Shown: one piece after another, positions 37,942 to 46,823 of the stretch
Layout of the letters: each line of letters starts with the position of its first letter
Numbering within the stretch: the first letter of the stretch is position 1
From: Hanamia caeni
GTDB taxonomy: Bacteria > Bacteroidota > Bacteroidia > Chitinophagales > Chitinophagaceae
DNA: 64,000 nt
Reading direction: 5' to 3'
NCBI RefSeq assembly: GCF_003721595.1
Contig: NZ_RJJR01000007.1
Location: forward strand, 62,001 to 126,000
Notes under the pieces: model-generated
Told to the model about the DNA's origin: nothing
The model's input: only the letters and a program-made list of their open reading frames with translations
Databases searched by the model: none
Translations under genes and position numbers: made by a program

Positions 37942-39282
37942 ATGAAATATTTTAATCGTAAACTATATATTGCATCGCTCTTACTAGCGGTTGTTATTAT
38001 CTCCTCATGTACCAAGAAGTTTTTTTATGACGGTATAAATGATGATCCTACGCAACTTAAAGATCCTACGCCCTCATTAATGCTTGCACCCATTATACTT
38101 GCTTCGGGGTATGAATATGGAGGCGATGAATCCAGGTTTCCTTCCATTTTTATGCAGCAGGTAACCGGTGATGCCAATCAATCATTTTCAGCAGGCATTT
38201 ATAACATTTCGCCTGATGACGTTGATAATATGTGGAGCTTTGGGTTTTATTCTGGTTTAATGAATAACGACTATGATTTAATCAAAATATCAGCTTCCCT
38301 GAATCAACATTATTATCATGCTGTGGGCCAAATTTTAATGGCAAATTTCTTACAGAGAGCAACAGATCTCTGGGGAGACATTCCATATACCGAGGCTTTC
38401 AAAGGAAATGAGAGCAAAAATGCAGCATTCGATTCCCAGGAATCTATTTACCAGCAGATATTTACTTTACTAAATTCCAGTATTGCCGAAATTGACGGTG
38501 GCGATGATGGCGCTTCGGTACCCGGCAGCGACGATTACATTTATTCCGGGGATATGGCTGAGTGGCAAAAGCTGGCGCACGCCTTAAAGGCCCGCTGTTT
38601 TATTCATCTGGTAAAAGTGAACGCTGCTTATTATGATTCTGCAATTAATGAAATCCCTAAAGCTTTCACAAGCAATGCTGATAACGCTATCGTGCCTTTT
38701 AGCGGATCTAGCGTAAACTCCTCAAATCCAACCTTTCAATTTGATGATCAAAGAGGAGATATTACTTATGATGGCTATTTGCAAACCTTATTAAAAAATG
38801 CGGGTGATCCAAGGTTTGGAGTTTATTATAATCCAGCCAAGCCTAAATTGCTCGGCAACTTTTATGGTGCTGCAAACTCCCCGGTTCCATTAATGACTTA
38901 TTATGAGTTAAAGTTTATTGAGGCAGAAGCTCAATTTCAAAAAGGGAATAAAGACGCTGCAGCGGCAGCATATAATGCCGCCGTGGAAGCCAATTTAAAT
39001 TATACAGTAGGCAATAGTGGCTATGCTTCAAAGGTTGCAAAAACGGCATCAAACATTACCCTTAGTGATATAATGATTCAGAAATATATCTCTTTATTTT
39101 TAAGGCCAGAGTCGTGGACTGACTGGAGGAGAACCGGTCTACCCAATTTAACTGCTGCAAGTGGAAACGTCACCGGGGGAGTAATTCCCAGAGCTCTCGT
39201 TTATCCGAGCGGCGAAATAAAGTACAATAGTAAGACACCTACAGGAAGGACACTTACCAGTAAACTTTGGTGGGATAAATAA
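37942..39282 (+). CDS. SusD/RagB-family lipoprotein (2), SusD-like_2 type
   Basis: 446 residues with lipobox (ISSC, Cys23). Family features are INDDPTQLKDPTPSLMLAPIIL, ILMANFLQRATDLWGDIPYTEA, WQKLAHALKARCFIHLVKV, YELKFIEAEAQFQKGN (a TPR-like helix pair) and the C-terminal IMIQKYISLFLRPESWTDWRRTGLPNL, again pointing to SusD-like_2. It is shorter than SusD 1 and 3. It is the partner of SusC 2 and is followed by a terminator. Confidence 0.92.
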   Translation: MKYFNRKLYIASLLLAVVIISSCTKKFFYDGINDDPTQLKDPTPSLMLAPIILASGYEYGGDESRFPSIFMQQVTGDANQSFSAGIYNISPDDVDNMWSFGFYSGLMNNDYDLIKISASLNQHYYHAVGQILMANFLQRATDLWGDIPYTEAFKGNESKNAAFDSQESIYQQIFTLLNSSIAEIDGGDDGASVPGSDDYIYSGDMAEWQKLAHALKARCFIHLVKVNAAYYDSAINEIPKAFTSNADNAIVPFSGSSVNSSNPTFQFDDQRGDITYDGYLQTLLKNAGDPRFGVYYNPAKPKLLGNFYGAANSPVPLMTYYELKFIEAEAQFQKGNKDAAAAAYNAAVEANLNYTVGNSGYASKVAKTASNITLSDIMIQKYISLFLRPESWTDWRRTGLPNLTAASGNVTGGVIPRALVYPSGEIKYNSKTPTGRTLTSKLWWDK

Positions 39283-39373
39283 TAATAACATTTGCAAAGC
39301 GTTTATATTTATTCAGGAAGTATGTCTCAAGGCCCATTGATGGGTTGAAAAGTGTCAAATTAGTTTCTTAACT

Positions 39374-39409
39374 CCGGAAGGCTATCCAAAAATAGTCTTC
39401 CGGTTTTAT
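39374..39409 (+). terminator. Terminator after SusCD pair 2
   Basis: CCGGAAGGCTAT (39374-39385) pairs with ATAGTCTTCCGG (39392-39403), 12 bp with one G-T pair, followed by TTTTATA. Confidence 0.85.
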
Positions 39410-39464
39410 ATATTGAATTGACGATTCGTTAAGATATACACACTGTAGCCCTTAACTCACATTC

Positions 39465-39610
39465 AAATTTTTTTAATGTATACTAAGACTCAAAGCAGCA
39501 AATTTAGTGGTTACCTTGTCCAAAGATTTTTATTAATATTTACTTATTAACATTGTTTTGTTCTTTTAGAATTCTCTTCTACATTGCAAACTTTTAATCA
39601 AACTTTTCGT
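39465..39610 (+). promoter_or_regulatory. Conserved leader of susC 3
   Basis: Aligns with the leader of susC 2 along its length, including CAAAGCAGCA, TTACCTTGTC, TATTAATATTT, TTTTG, TACATTGC and the last 27 bases before the ATG. The motif TTGCAAACTTTTAAT is at 39584-39598. The spacer between TTTTG and TACATTGC is 19 bases here and 16 in susC 2. Confidence 0.5.
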
Positions 39611-42600
39611 ATGAGAAACATTTATCTATTATTTATTCTATTAATTTTTAGTGGATTAGCAGCTAATGCGCAAACTCACGTTATAGAGGGGCATGTTACT
39701 TCTTCTGATGGAAGCCCGCTTATCGGCATCACGGTACAAGTGAAGGGTTCTGGCATAGCAACCGCCACTGATTCAAAAGGGGATTTTAAATTAAATGTAA
39801 ATCCAAACGCCACGCTTGTTTTTACAGGGATAGGTTTTGAAGAACAGAGCTTAGATGTAGGAAACCGTTCTGAGGTTAATGTCTCTATGGTTTCCAGCAC
39901 ACAAAAATTGAGTGAAGTTGTGGTTACCGGTTACAGCACTTCAACTAAAGAAGCCTTCACAGGATCTGCCAAGGTGGTTTCCGGTGAGCAGTTGAACAAA
40001 AAGGACGTTTCGAATATCTCTCAGGCGCTGGCAGGGGAGGTGGCGGGTGTACGTGTAGTTAATACGTCGGGCCAGCCCGGTACTTCTGCTACGATCCGCA
40101 TCCGCGGAATCGGCTCCGTCAACGGAAACAGGGATCCTTTATATGTTGTCAACGGCGTTGCTTACAGTGGAACCTTGGAATCAATTAACCCCTCTGACAT
40201 TGCTTCCATCACAGTACTTAAAGATGCCGCTGCCACAGCAATTTATGGTGTTGATGGTTCTAATGGTGTAATTGTAATTACCACCAAAAATGGCAGAAGC
40301 AAAGAATCTTTTATTGAAGTAGATGCTAAATACGGAACGAACCGATCTATATTACCCCGGTATGATGTACTTACTTCGCCTGAGGAATTTATTGGTTTTG
40401 CCTGGGAAGGATTGTATAACCAGGGTGTTACGCGGGGAAGTTCTGATCCGGTAAACTACGCAAACGTGAGGCTTTTTTCATCTGCCGGCATTAGTCCGAA
40501 TAATAATATTTGGAAAGTAACAAACGGGGCTGAATTGATCGATCCAGTTACTAGAACAGTAAAGCCAGGAGTAAGCCGGAAGTATACTCCTGAAAGATGG
40601 GAGGATTATGCTTTTCAGCCATCAAACCGCTCAGAAATTACCGTAAAAATGGGAGGCGGGGATTCGAAAACAAATTATTACTCCTCTTTCGGATATTTAA
40701 AAGACAATGGGTATTCAATTAATTCTGATTTTAAACGTTTTACAGCCCGCCTAAATCTGAATCACCAGGTGAAATCCTGGCTAAAAACCGATGTGAATAT
40801 TAATTATTCAAACGGTACTACCAACAATAATGGCCAGGAAAGCAATTCCAATAGTGTTTTCTGGTTTGTAGATAACATTCCACCGATTTATCCACTATTT
40901 AAAAGAGATGCAGATGGCAATAAAGTCCCTGACCCGATTTTTGGCGGTTATCAATATGATTATGGAAATACAGGAAGAAAGTTTGGTTCTTTAACCAATG
41001 CGATTGCTGACGCCCATTATAACACATTACTTACCAAAATAAATGAATTGTCTGGCAATACTTCAATAACCATCAATTTTACAAAAGATTTGTCTTTGCA
41101 AAACCGGCTGGGCGTACAATATTATAACCAGGATTATTGGGAACTGACAAATAAATTTTACGGATCTGCTGCCGGTCAGAATGGAAGCATCTTTCAGCAA
41201 AAAGATGAGCTGCTTAATTTAAACCTTCTGAATATGCTGAGATATGCTCATCGTTTTAATGAACACAATGTAGAAGTATTGGCTGCGCACGAGGCTACAA
41301 ATTTCAAATTGACTGAGTCGAGCGCGTCTGGATATAATTTAGTAAGTAATAATAGTTTGGAACTGGATAATGCTATCGTAAAAAATCCAACATCTTCTTC
41401 TTATGCCAACACAAATACGCTGGAAAGTTATTTTGCACAGCTAAATTATGATTATAATAACACCTATTATTTGTCTGCTACTGTAAGAAGAGATGGCTCA
41501 TCCCGCTTTATCGCAGGTAATGCATGGGGAACATTTGGAGCCGTGGGCCTGGGTTGGGAATTGACAAGGATGAATTTTATGCAGAATCAGAATGTGGTGG
41601 ATTATCTTAAATTAAAGGCGAGCTATGGTGTGATAGGCGACCAGAGTGGATTAGGATATTATCCTGGTTATGACCATATAGATATTGGTAATTTGAATGA
41701 CAATCCTTCCTTTGGAGTTCCTGTACCGGGAAATCCTAATCTTACATGGGAAACATCAAAAATGGCGCAGGCAGGCGTGGAGTTCAGGCTTGGTAATTAT
41801 CTGACTGGGTCTGTTGATTACTACGTTAAAAATACCGATAATTTAATTTTTGAACGGAGAATCGGGCCTTCCAACGGATATGCCCTGATAACAGTAAATG
41901 ATGGCCAGTTAAGAAACCAGGGTATTGAATTTGACCTTACCGCCCACCTCATTAAAAAAGCGAACTTTTTCCTGGATTTAGGTGTTAACGGAGAGCATTT
42001 TTCAAATGAAATTACAACTATGCCCATCGACCCTTCAACCGGTAAGCCAAAAATTGTTGATAATCAATCGCCCTATGGTTGGTCAAAGGGACATTCAATT
42101 TATGACTTTTATATCCGGAATTTCGTTGGAGTTGACCCTACTGATGGAACAAGTACCTGGACAGTATATTATCACGATGACAATAATAATAAAGCATATG
42201 ATGCCGGGGAAGGTGTTTCAGATCTCAACGCTTATTATGGATCAAACCCTGAGAAAAAAGGAACGTTATTGCAGGGGATAACAAAAGTTTATTCAGAGGC
42301 TACTCAATACTATATCGGAAAATCAGCAATTCCAAAAATCAGAGGCGCTTTCAATCTGAATACCGGCTTCAAAGGATTAAACTTAAGCGTACAGATGTTG
42401 TATAGTGTTGGCGGGTACTCTTATGACTATGCCTATGCTACTTTAATGAATAATGGCCTTGTGGGAGGTAACAACTGGAGCACAGATATTAGAAAAAGAT
42501 GGCAAAAAGCAGGAGATAAAACTGATGTTCCAAGGATTTCCAATAATGCGGATGCAAATGTGAGTTCATTGTCATCACGATTTATTACAGAGGCAAACTA

Positions 42601-42823
42601 CATGGTATTAAATAATATTCGTCTTAGCTATGCAATACCGCAAAAACTTTTGCAAAATCAAAATGTTGCAAAGCAAATAAATGTTTTCGTATCCGGCGAT
42701 AATCTATGGTTACACTCTGCGAGAAATGGATTCAATCCTTCAACAGCGGAAAGCGGTGCTTCCGACATGTACCGTTATTCTCCATTGTCAACAATCTCTG
42801 TCGGACTCAATGCTAAATTCTAA
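39611..42823 (+). CDS. SusC/RagA-family TonB-linked outer-membrane protein (3)
   Basis: 1070 residues from the ATG at 39611 (MRNIYLLFILLIFSG); an upstream TTG lies inside the conserved leader motif. Signal peptide (AANA|Q, 20/21), CarboxypepD_reg-like domain (about 22-97), EVVVTGYS, plug (about 110-235, NISQALAGEVAGVRV and SITVLKDAAATAIYGV) and barrel. The N-terminal ~90 residues are close to SusC 2 and the rest is not. Plug and barrel are of the group usually paired with the standard SusD type, which fits the following gene (17 bases away). Confidence 0.93.
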   Translation: MRNIYLLFILLIFSGLAANAQTHVIEGHVTSSDGSPLIGITVQVKGSGIATATDSKGDFKLNVNPNATLVFTGIGFEEQSLDVGNRSEVNVSMVSSTQKLSEVVVTGYSTSTKEAFTGSAKVVSGEQLNKKDVSNISQALAGEVAGVRVVNTSGQPGTSATIRIRGIGSVNGNRDPLYVVNGVAYSGTLESINPSDIASITVLKDAAATAIYGVDGSNGVIVITTKNGRSKESFIEVDAKYGTNRSILPRYDVLTSPEEFIGFAWEGLYNQGVTRGSSDPVNYANVRLFSSAGISPNNNIWKVTNGAELIDPVTRTVKPGVSRKYTPERWEDYAFQPSNRSEITVKMGGGDSKTNYYSSFGYLKDNGYSINSDFKRFTARLNLNHQVKSWLKTDVNINYSNGTTNNNGQESNSNSVFWFVDNIPPIYPLFKRDADGNKVPDPIFGGYQYDYGNTGRKFGSLTNAIADAHYNTLLTKINELSGNTSITINFTKDLSLQNRLGVQYYNQDYWELTNKFYGSAAGQNGSIFQQKDELLNLNLLNMLRYAHRFNEHNVEVLAAHEATNFKLTESSASGYNLVSNNSLELDNAIVKNPTSSSYANTNTLESYFAQLNYDYNNTYYLSATVRRDGSSRFIAGNAWGTFGAVGLGWELTRMNFMQNQNVVDYLKLKASYGVIGDQSGLGYYPGYDHIDIGNLNDNPSFGVPVPGNPNLTWETSKMAQAGVEFRLGNYLTGSVDYYVKNTDNLIFERRIGPSNGYALITVNDGQLRNQGIEFDLTAHLIKKANFFLDLGVNGEHFSNEITTMPIDPSTGKPKIVDNQSPYGWSKGHSIYDFYIRNFVGVDPTDGTSTWTVYYHDDNNNKAYDAGEGVSDLNAYYGSNPEKKGTLLQGITKVYSEATQYYIGKSAIPKIRGAFNLNTGFKGLNLSVQMLYSVGGYSYDYAYATLMNNGLVGGNNWSTDIRKRWQKAGDKTDVPRISNNADANVSSLSSRFITEANYMVLNNIRLSYAIPQKLLQNQNVAKQINVFVSGDNLWLHSARNGFNPSTAESGASDMYRYSPLSTISVGLNAKF

Positions 42824-42840
42824 ATTTCAAAAAAAATAAT

Positions 42841-44385
42841 ATGAAATTAAAATATATAGTACCGTTCTTAATTATAGGTGCGGAAATCGTTTCAGGTTGT
42901 AAAAAGGATTTTCTTAAAACAGAGCCAACCGCTTTTGTTACACCGGAGCAATTAAAGGGAGCATTAGAGCAGGACCCAAAATTGTTGAACGGAAGTATTT
43001 CCGGCTTGTACTCCACAATGTATACAACAGGTGTTGGAGGAACAGATGGCCATGATGATTTTGGTCAAAAAGGAATTGATATTTATTCAGATATGCTGTC
43101 ATCAGATATGGTATTGGGCGCATTAAATTATAATTGGTACGCTTCAATAGCACGGCTTACGGCTACTGTTGATTTCACTACGAATCCCGATTATATTCCA
43201 TGGAGGTATTATTATAGGCAGGTTTTTGGGGCTAATACAATAATAGATATTTTGGGTGGTACGGATGCGGTTCCTGAAACAGTACCTCTTAAGCAAACGA
43301 TGGGGCAGGCCAAAGCGATGCGTGCTTACGGCTATTTTTATTTGTCTCAATTGTATGCTAAGGATTATGGAGATGGAAGTGCCAAAATTTTACCTATTTA
43401 TACAACCTCAGATAAAGAAAAAGCAAATCAACCAAAAAGTACCGCAAAAGAAGTTTGGGATTTAATGATTTCTGATCTGCAGACTGCTATTACTTATTTA
43501 GATGGATTTCAAAGAACCAGCAAAGACCAGATTGATCAAAACGTTGCAAAAGGTTTGTTAGCTTATGTATTGGCAGCAAGAGGCACACAGGAAGATTGGA
43601 CTGAAGTGGCTACTCTTTGCGAAGACATTAAAAATGCTTATCCAAAAACAACGCCTGTTGAGCTTGTCTATAATGGCACAAACCTGAATGAGGCGGGATT
43701 TAACAACGTGGCTACACCAAGCTGGATGTGGGGTGTTGATTTGACCCTCGCACAAGGCCTTGATCTTGTTTCATGGTGGGGACAGGTAGATTTATTTACT
43801 TATAGCTATGCCTGGGCAGGAGATCCCAAAACGATAGATGAAGGATTGTACGGTAAAATCCGGACTGATGATATCAGAAAAGGACAGTTCGATCCTCCAA
43901 ATGGTGGCGCGGAAGCAGATTATGCTGATGATGGATATGTATCGGGTGACTTCGATTATATGCCCATCAATAAGTTCTATGATCCGGGACGTATTCCCGG
44001 AGGGCAACGCCAGGTTATTACAGACTATTTATATATGAGGGCTGATGAATTTTATTTAATGTATGCAGAAGCTGAGGCTTATTTGGGACATGATGATGTG
44101 GCCAGGCAGGCACTTTCTTCTTACCTCTCAGATAGAATTACTGACGTGTCATATATCGATAAGCTATCCGGTCAACAACTAAAAGATGAAATTAATCTAC
44201 AGACCCGCATCGAATTGTGGGGTGAGGGGAAATCCTATCTTATTATGAAAAGAGATAAGGCAACTATCACAAGGGGGCCGAATCATTTATTTTTTGATGG
44301 CGATTCGTTCCAGTACAACGATCCCAAATTAACGTTCCTTATTCCACAAGCTGAGGAATTAAATAACCCGAATTTGAACAAATAA
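42841..44385 (+). CDS. SusD/RagB-family lipoprotein (3)
   Basis: 514 residues with lipobox (VSGC, Cys20) and KKDFLKTEPTAFVTPEQL after it, the usual start of classical SusD proteins. Further features are AKAMRAYGYFYLSQLYAKDYGDG, STAKEVWDLMISDLQTAI and the C-terminal RADEFYLMYAEAEAYLG plus INLQTRIELWGEGKSYLIMKR. It differs from SusD 1 and 2, so the third pair is a separate lineage. A terminator follows. Confidence 0.92.
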   Translation: MKLKYIVPFLIIGAEIVSGCKKDFLKTEPTAFVTPEQLKGALEQDPKLLNGSISGLYSTMYTTGVGGTDGHDDFGQKGIDIYSDMLSSDMVLGALNYNWYASIARLTATVDFTTNPDYIPWRYYYRQVFGANTIIDILGGTDAVPETVPLKQTMGQAKAMRAYGYFYLSQLYAKDYGDGSAKILPIYTTSDKEKANQPKSTAKEVWDLMISDLQTAITYLDGFQRTSKDQIDQNVAKGLLAYVLAARGTQEDWTEVATLCEDIKNAYPKTTPVELVYNGTNLNEAGFNNVATPSWMWGVDLTLAQGLDLVSWWGQVDLFTYSYAWAGDPKTIDEGLYGKIRTDDIRKGQFDPPNGGAEADYADDGYVSGDFDYMPINKFYDPGRIPGGQRQVITDYLYMRADEFYLMYAEAEAYLGHDDVARQALSSYLSDRITDVSYIDKLSGQQLKDEINLQTRIELWGEGKSYLIMKRDKATITRGPNHLFFDGDSFQYNDPKLTFLIPQAEELNNPNLNK

Positions 44386-44430
44386 ATCAGTAAGCTGTTG
44401 AACTAAATTAAATAGCTTAAATTAAATAAA

Positions 44431-44464
44431 TAGGCCAGGCGATCAGCCCGGCCTATATTTTTAA
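44431..44464 (+). terminator. Terminator after SusCD pair 3
   Basis: TAGGCC-A-GG pairs with CC-C-GGCCTA (stem 44431-44455), followed by TATTTTTA. Confidence 0.8.
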
Positions 44465-44472
44465 ATGGAGAA

Positions 44473-44570
44473 ATCGACTCACAAATGAATATTATGCTAC
44501 CCAGGTTGGTATCATTTATTCTAACAGCAAACGAAAAAATAATTGAAGATTTTTTATTTTGATGAGCTAT
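44473..44570. repeat. Imperfect tandem repeat, unit 1
   Basis: About 98 bases that recur 104 bases downstream. Shared blocks are ACTCACAAATGAAT, AAACGAAA-AATAA-TGAAGATTTT and AGCTAT; the middle part is diverged. There is no convincing reading frame. It lies in a 400-base gap after the last susD terminator. Confidence 0.6.
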
Positions 44571-44576
44571 CTCAAA

Positions 44577-44672
44577 ATCAACTCACAAATGAATGTTATC
44601 AAACAAAATTAGTATCCCTTCATTAGTTCCAGTAAACGAAAGAATAACTGAAGATTTTGTTTTGCAAGCTAT
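44577..44672. repeat. Imperfect tandem repeat, unit 2
   Basis: Second unit of the ~104-base duplication with the same conserved blocks. The remaining ~115 bases up to the DUF3347 gene stop at 44788 show nothing recognisable. Confidence 0.6.
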
Positions 44673-44787
44673 TTCTTTGAAGCGTCTAACAGACAGACCA
44701 CTTTCACTTTCAATTTAAATCTTCAAACGAGTATTGGTAATAGTCCCTGAATATTAAGTCATCAACGCATTAAATTGAATGCAGCTA

Positions 44788-45396
44788 TTATTTCAAGTAC
44801 AAGGAATCCATATTTTCTCCGCAATGCAGCATGCCTGACTTATAGGTTGGATCTTTTTTGCCTAAATATGGATTATTAATTTCTGAAGTATTGCTTAACC
44901 AGTTAGCTGGTTTATCGTCCCCAAAAGCCATGGGACAATTTTGCCAATATAATTTATCTCCTTCATAGCCGATAGTTTTTAAAAACGGATATAAATTTTC
45001 AGACACCATGCTAAAATCATGACGCATCTCCGTGATGTCGCTTTCCTCCAGAATCGGTTTGGCATTGGCTTTTATATCACTCAGGTTTTGTTGAACTGCT
45101 ATAAATATTGAAGAATCTTTTTGCTGAAGAGCACCCAAATTCAGACTATCTGCTATATCTATAAAATCAGCAGTTTGCTTCTTTATATCCGCAGTATCTG
45201 CCTCAACAAATGCATTTTTCATCGCCATATAAGAATTGATAAATGTTGAAATCTGCTGGTCAAATTCGGATGAATGCTTTTTTGATGCACTGGTAGCAGA
45301 TTTTGAAGTACCGGTTTTACTTCCATTATTAAAAAATAAAAACCATACCGCTAATCCAGCAAGAATAATAATAACAGCTATCAAAATCTTTTTCAT
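44788..45396 (-). CDS. DUF3347-type membrane-anchored periplasmic protein
   Basis: 202 residues with an N-terminal hydrophobic anchor (ILIAVIIILAGLAVWFLFF), a Ser/Thr/Lys-rich linker and a helical domain ending in CPMAFGDDKPANWLSN and NNPYLGKKDPTYKSGMLHCGE, the signature of DUF3347. That domain often occurs with metal-efflux (Cus-type) systems, and the conserved Cys, Met and His suggest metal binding; neither is shown here. It follows the aminotransferase gene by 23 bases and is probably cotranscribed. Confidence 0.75.
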   Translation of the reverse strand: MKKILIAVIIILAGLAVWFLFFNNGSKTGTSKSATSASKKHSSEFDQQISTFINSYMAMKNAFVEADTADIKKQTADFIDIADSLNLGALQQKDSSIFIAVQQNLSDIKANAKPILEESDITEMRHDFSMVSENLYPFLKTIGYEGDKLYWQNCPMAFGDDKPANWLSNTSEINNPYLGKKDPTYKSGMLHCGENMDSLYLK

Positions 45397-45419
45397 TTCT
45401 GATTTTTTAATATAAATTA

Positions 45420-46619
45420 TCAGGTAAGTTTTTCTAACCCCTGTTTAATTCTTTTGAATCCTTCTTCAATATTTTCCATACTATTGGCAAAAGATATCCT
45501 GATGTATCCTGGCTGGCCAAAGGCGTCACCGGAAACGGTGGAAACATGCGCATGGTTCAGAAGATACATACATAAATCCCCTGCATTACTTATAATTTCA
45601 CCTTCATAGCTTTTCCCAAGATAATAGCTGATATCCGGGAAAACATAGAATGCACCCTGGGGATCTGTGCATTTCACATTTGGCATTTCTTGTAACAATT
45701 CAATTACGCGTTGTTTACGTCGTGTAAATTGTTTTACCATTTCAAGTGACGCATTTAACGGAGCTTCCAGGGCTGTAATTGCAGCACGTTGGGTGATAGA
45801 ATTGGTGCCGCTTGTAAATTGCCCCTGGATTTTTTCATTAGCTTTCGCCACTTCCACCGACGATGCCGTATATCCCAATCTCCAACCTGTCATAGCAAAA
45901 CCTTTACTTAATCCATTAATAAGTATAACTCTATCTTTTAAATTCGGAAATTGGCCGATACTTTCATATTGCCCTTCAGTATGGGAATAATTAATGTATT
46001 CATATATTTCATCACTGATAATAAAAATGTCCGGGTATTTTTCGAAAACCTGGGCCAGGCCTTTCAATTCCTCTTTTGAATAAACAGAGCCGGTCGGATT
46101 GCAAGGAGATGAATAAATAAATAATTTGGACTTGGGAGTAATGGCTTTTTCAAGCTGGTCCGGCGTTATTTTCCAATCGTTTTCGGGTGTTGAATTAATG
46201 AATACAATTTTCGCGCGGCACAGCTTTGCTATTTCTGAATAGGAAACCCAATAAGGAGTTGGGATAATAATTTCATCATCATCGTCCAAAATGCTCATCA
46301 TCGTATTTGCAATACATTGCTTTGCACCGGTGCTCACTACTATTTGATTTGGTTTGTAATCAAGGCCATTGTCCCTTTTTAGTTTTTTACAAACAGCTTC
46401 TTTTAATTCCGCATAGCCTGACACCGGTGTATAATGGCTGTAGTTTTCATCAATGGCTTTTTTAGCGGCTTCTTTGATATGATTTGGCGTATTGAAGTCG
46501 GGTTCGCCAAGACTAAGATTAATTACATTGATTCCATTGGCTTTTAATTCCCGTGCCAAAGCCGACATTTTAATAGTTTCTGATTCGCTGAATCTTGAAA
46601 GGTTTGAAGAAAGTTGCAT
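45420..46619 (-). CDS. Class I/II pyridoxal-phosphate aminotransferase (aspartate aminotransferase type)
   Basis: 399 residues of fold-type I aminotransferase: SLGEPDFNTP near the N terminus, YTPVSGYAELKEAV, CNPTGSVYSKEEL, SDEIYEYINY and the PLP lysine Lys239 in NGLSKGFAMTGWRLGY; Arg near the C terminus in GYIRISFA binds the substrate carboxylate. The pattern fits subgroup I-gamma (AspB/AAT-like, as in Thermus). Aspartate is the likely amino donor; related enzymes use aromatic or other amino acids. A -7 box lies 27 bases upstream of the ATG. Confidence 0.88.
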   Translation of the reverse strand: MQLSSNLSRFSESETIKMSALARELKANGINVINLSLGEPDFNTPNHIKEAAKKAIDENYSHYTPVSGYAELKEAVCKKLKRDNGLDYKPNQIVVSTGAKQCIANTMMSILDDDDEIIIPTPYWVSYSEIAKLCRAKIVFINSTPENDWKITPDQLEKAITPKSKLFIYSSPCNPTGSVYSKEELKGLAQVFEKYPDIFIISDEIYEYINYSHTEGQYESIGQFPNLKDRVILINGLSKGFAMTGWRLGYTASSVEVAKANEKIQGQFTSGTNSITQRAAITALEAPLNASLEMVKQFTRRKQRVIELLQEMPNVKCTDPQGAFYVFPDISYYLGKSYEGEIISNAGDLCMYLLNHAHVSTVSGDAFGQPGYIRISFANSMENIEEGFKRIKQGLEKLT

Positions 46620-46645
46620 TGTTTAAAATTTTTTTAAAACCGGCG

Positions 46646-46653
46646 CAAAAATA
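46646..46653 (-). promoter_or_regulatory. -7 box of the aminotransferase gene
   Basis: CAAAAATA reads TATTTTTG on the minus strand; the start is near 46640 with a leader of about 20 bases. The -33 box is not clear. Confidence 0.4.
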
Positions 46654-46823
46654 CATCATTGATGACAGCCCTGAAAATGAATCATGAAATTGAATTAAAA
46701 AAGTTAAATCTCATTGATTTCAAAAGACGCATAACGCGGTTTCTTTTTATTGACTTTGGTATGTGAAATAAAAAAAGAAGAACACATCGTTCTTCCATTT
46801 TTTATAAGGTCTGTATTTCAGAT

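Noticed and set aside
29595..44385. Complete polysaccharide utilisation locus
   Set aside because: There are no glycoside hydrolases, lyases, sulfatases, hybrid two-component sensor or ECF sigma/anti-sigma genes in or beside the block. The GH13 gene at 53-54 kb is distant and encodes a cytoplasmic enzyme.
44473..44672. CRISPR or phage attachment duplication
   Set aside because: Two imperfect units with a diverged centre, no integrase, no tRNA and no cas gene nearby.
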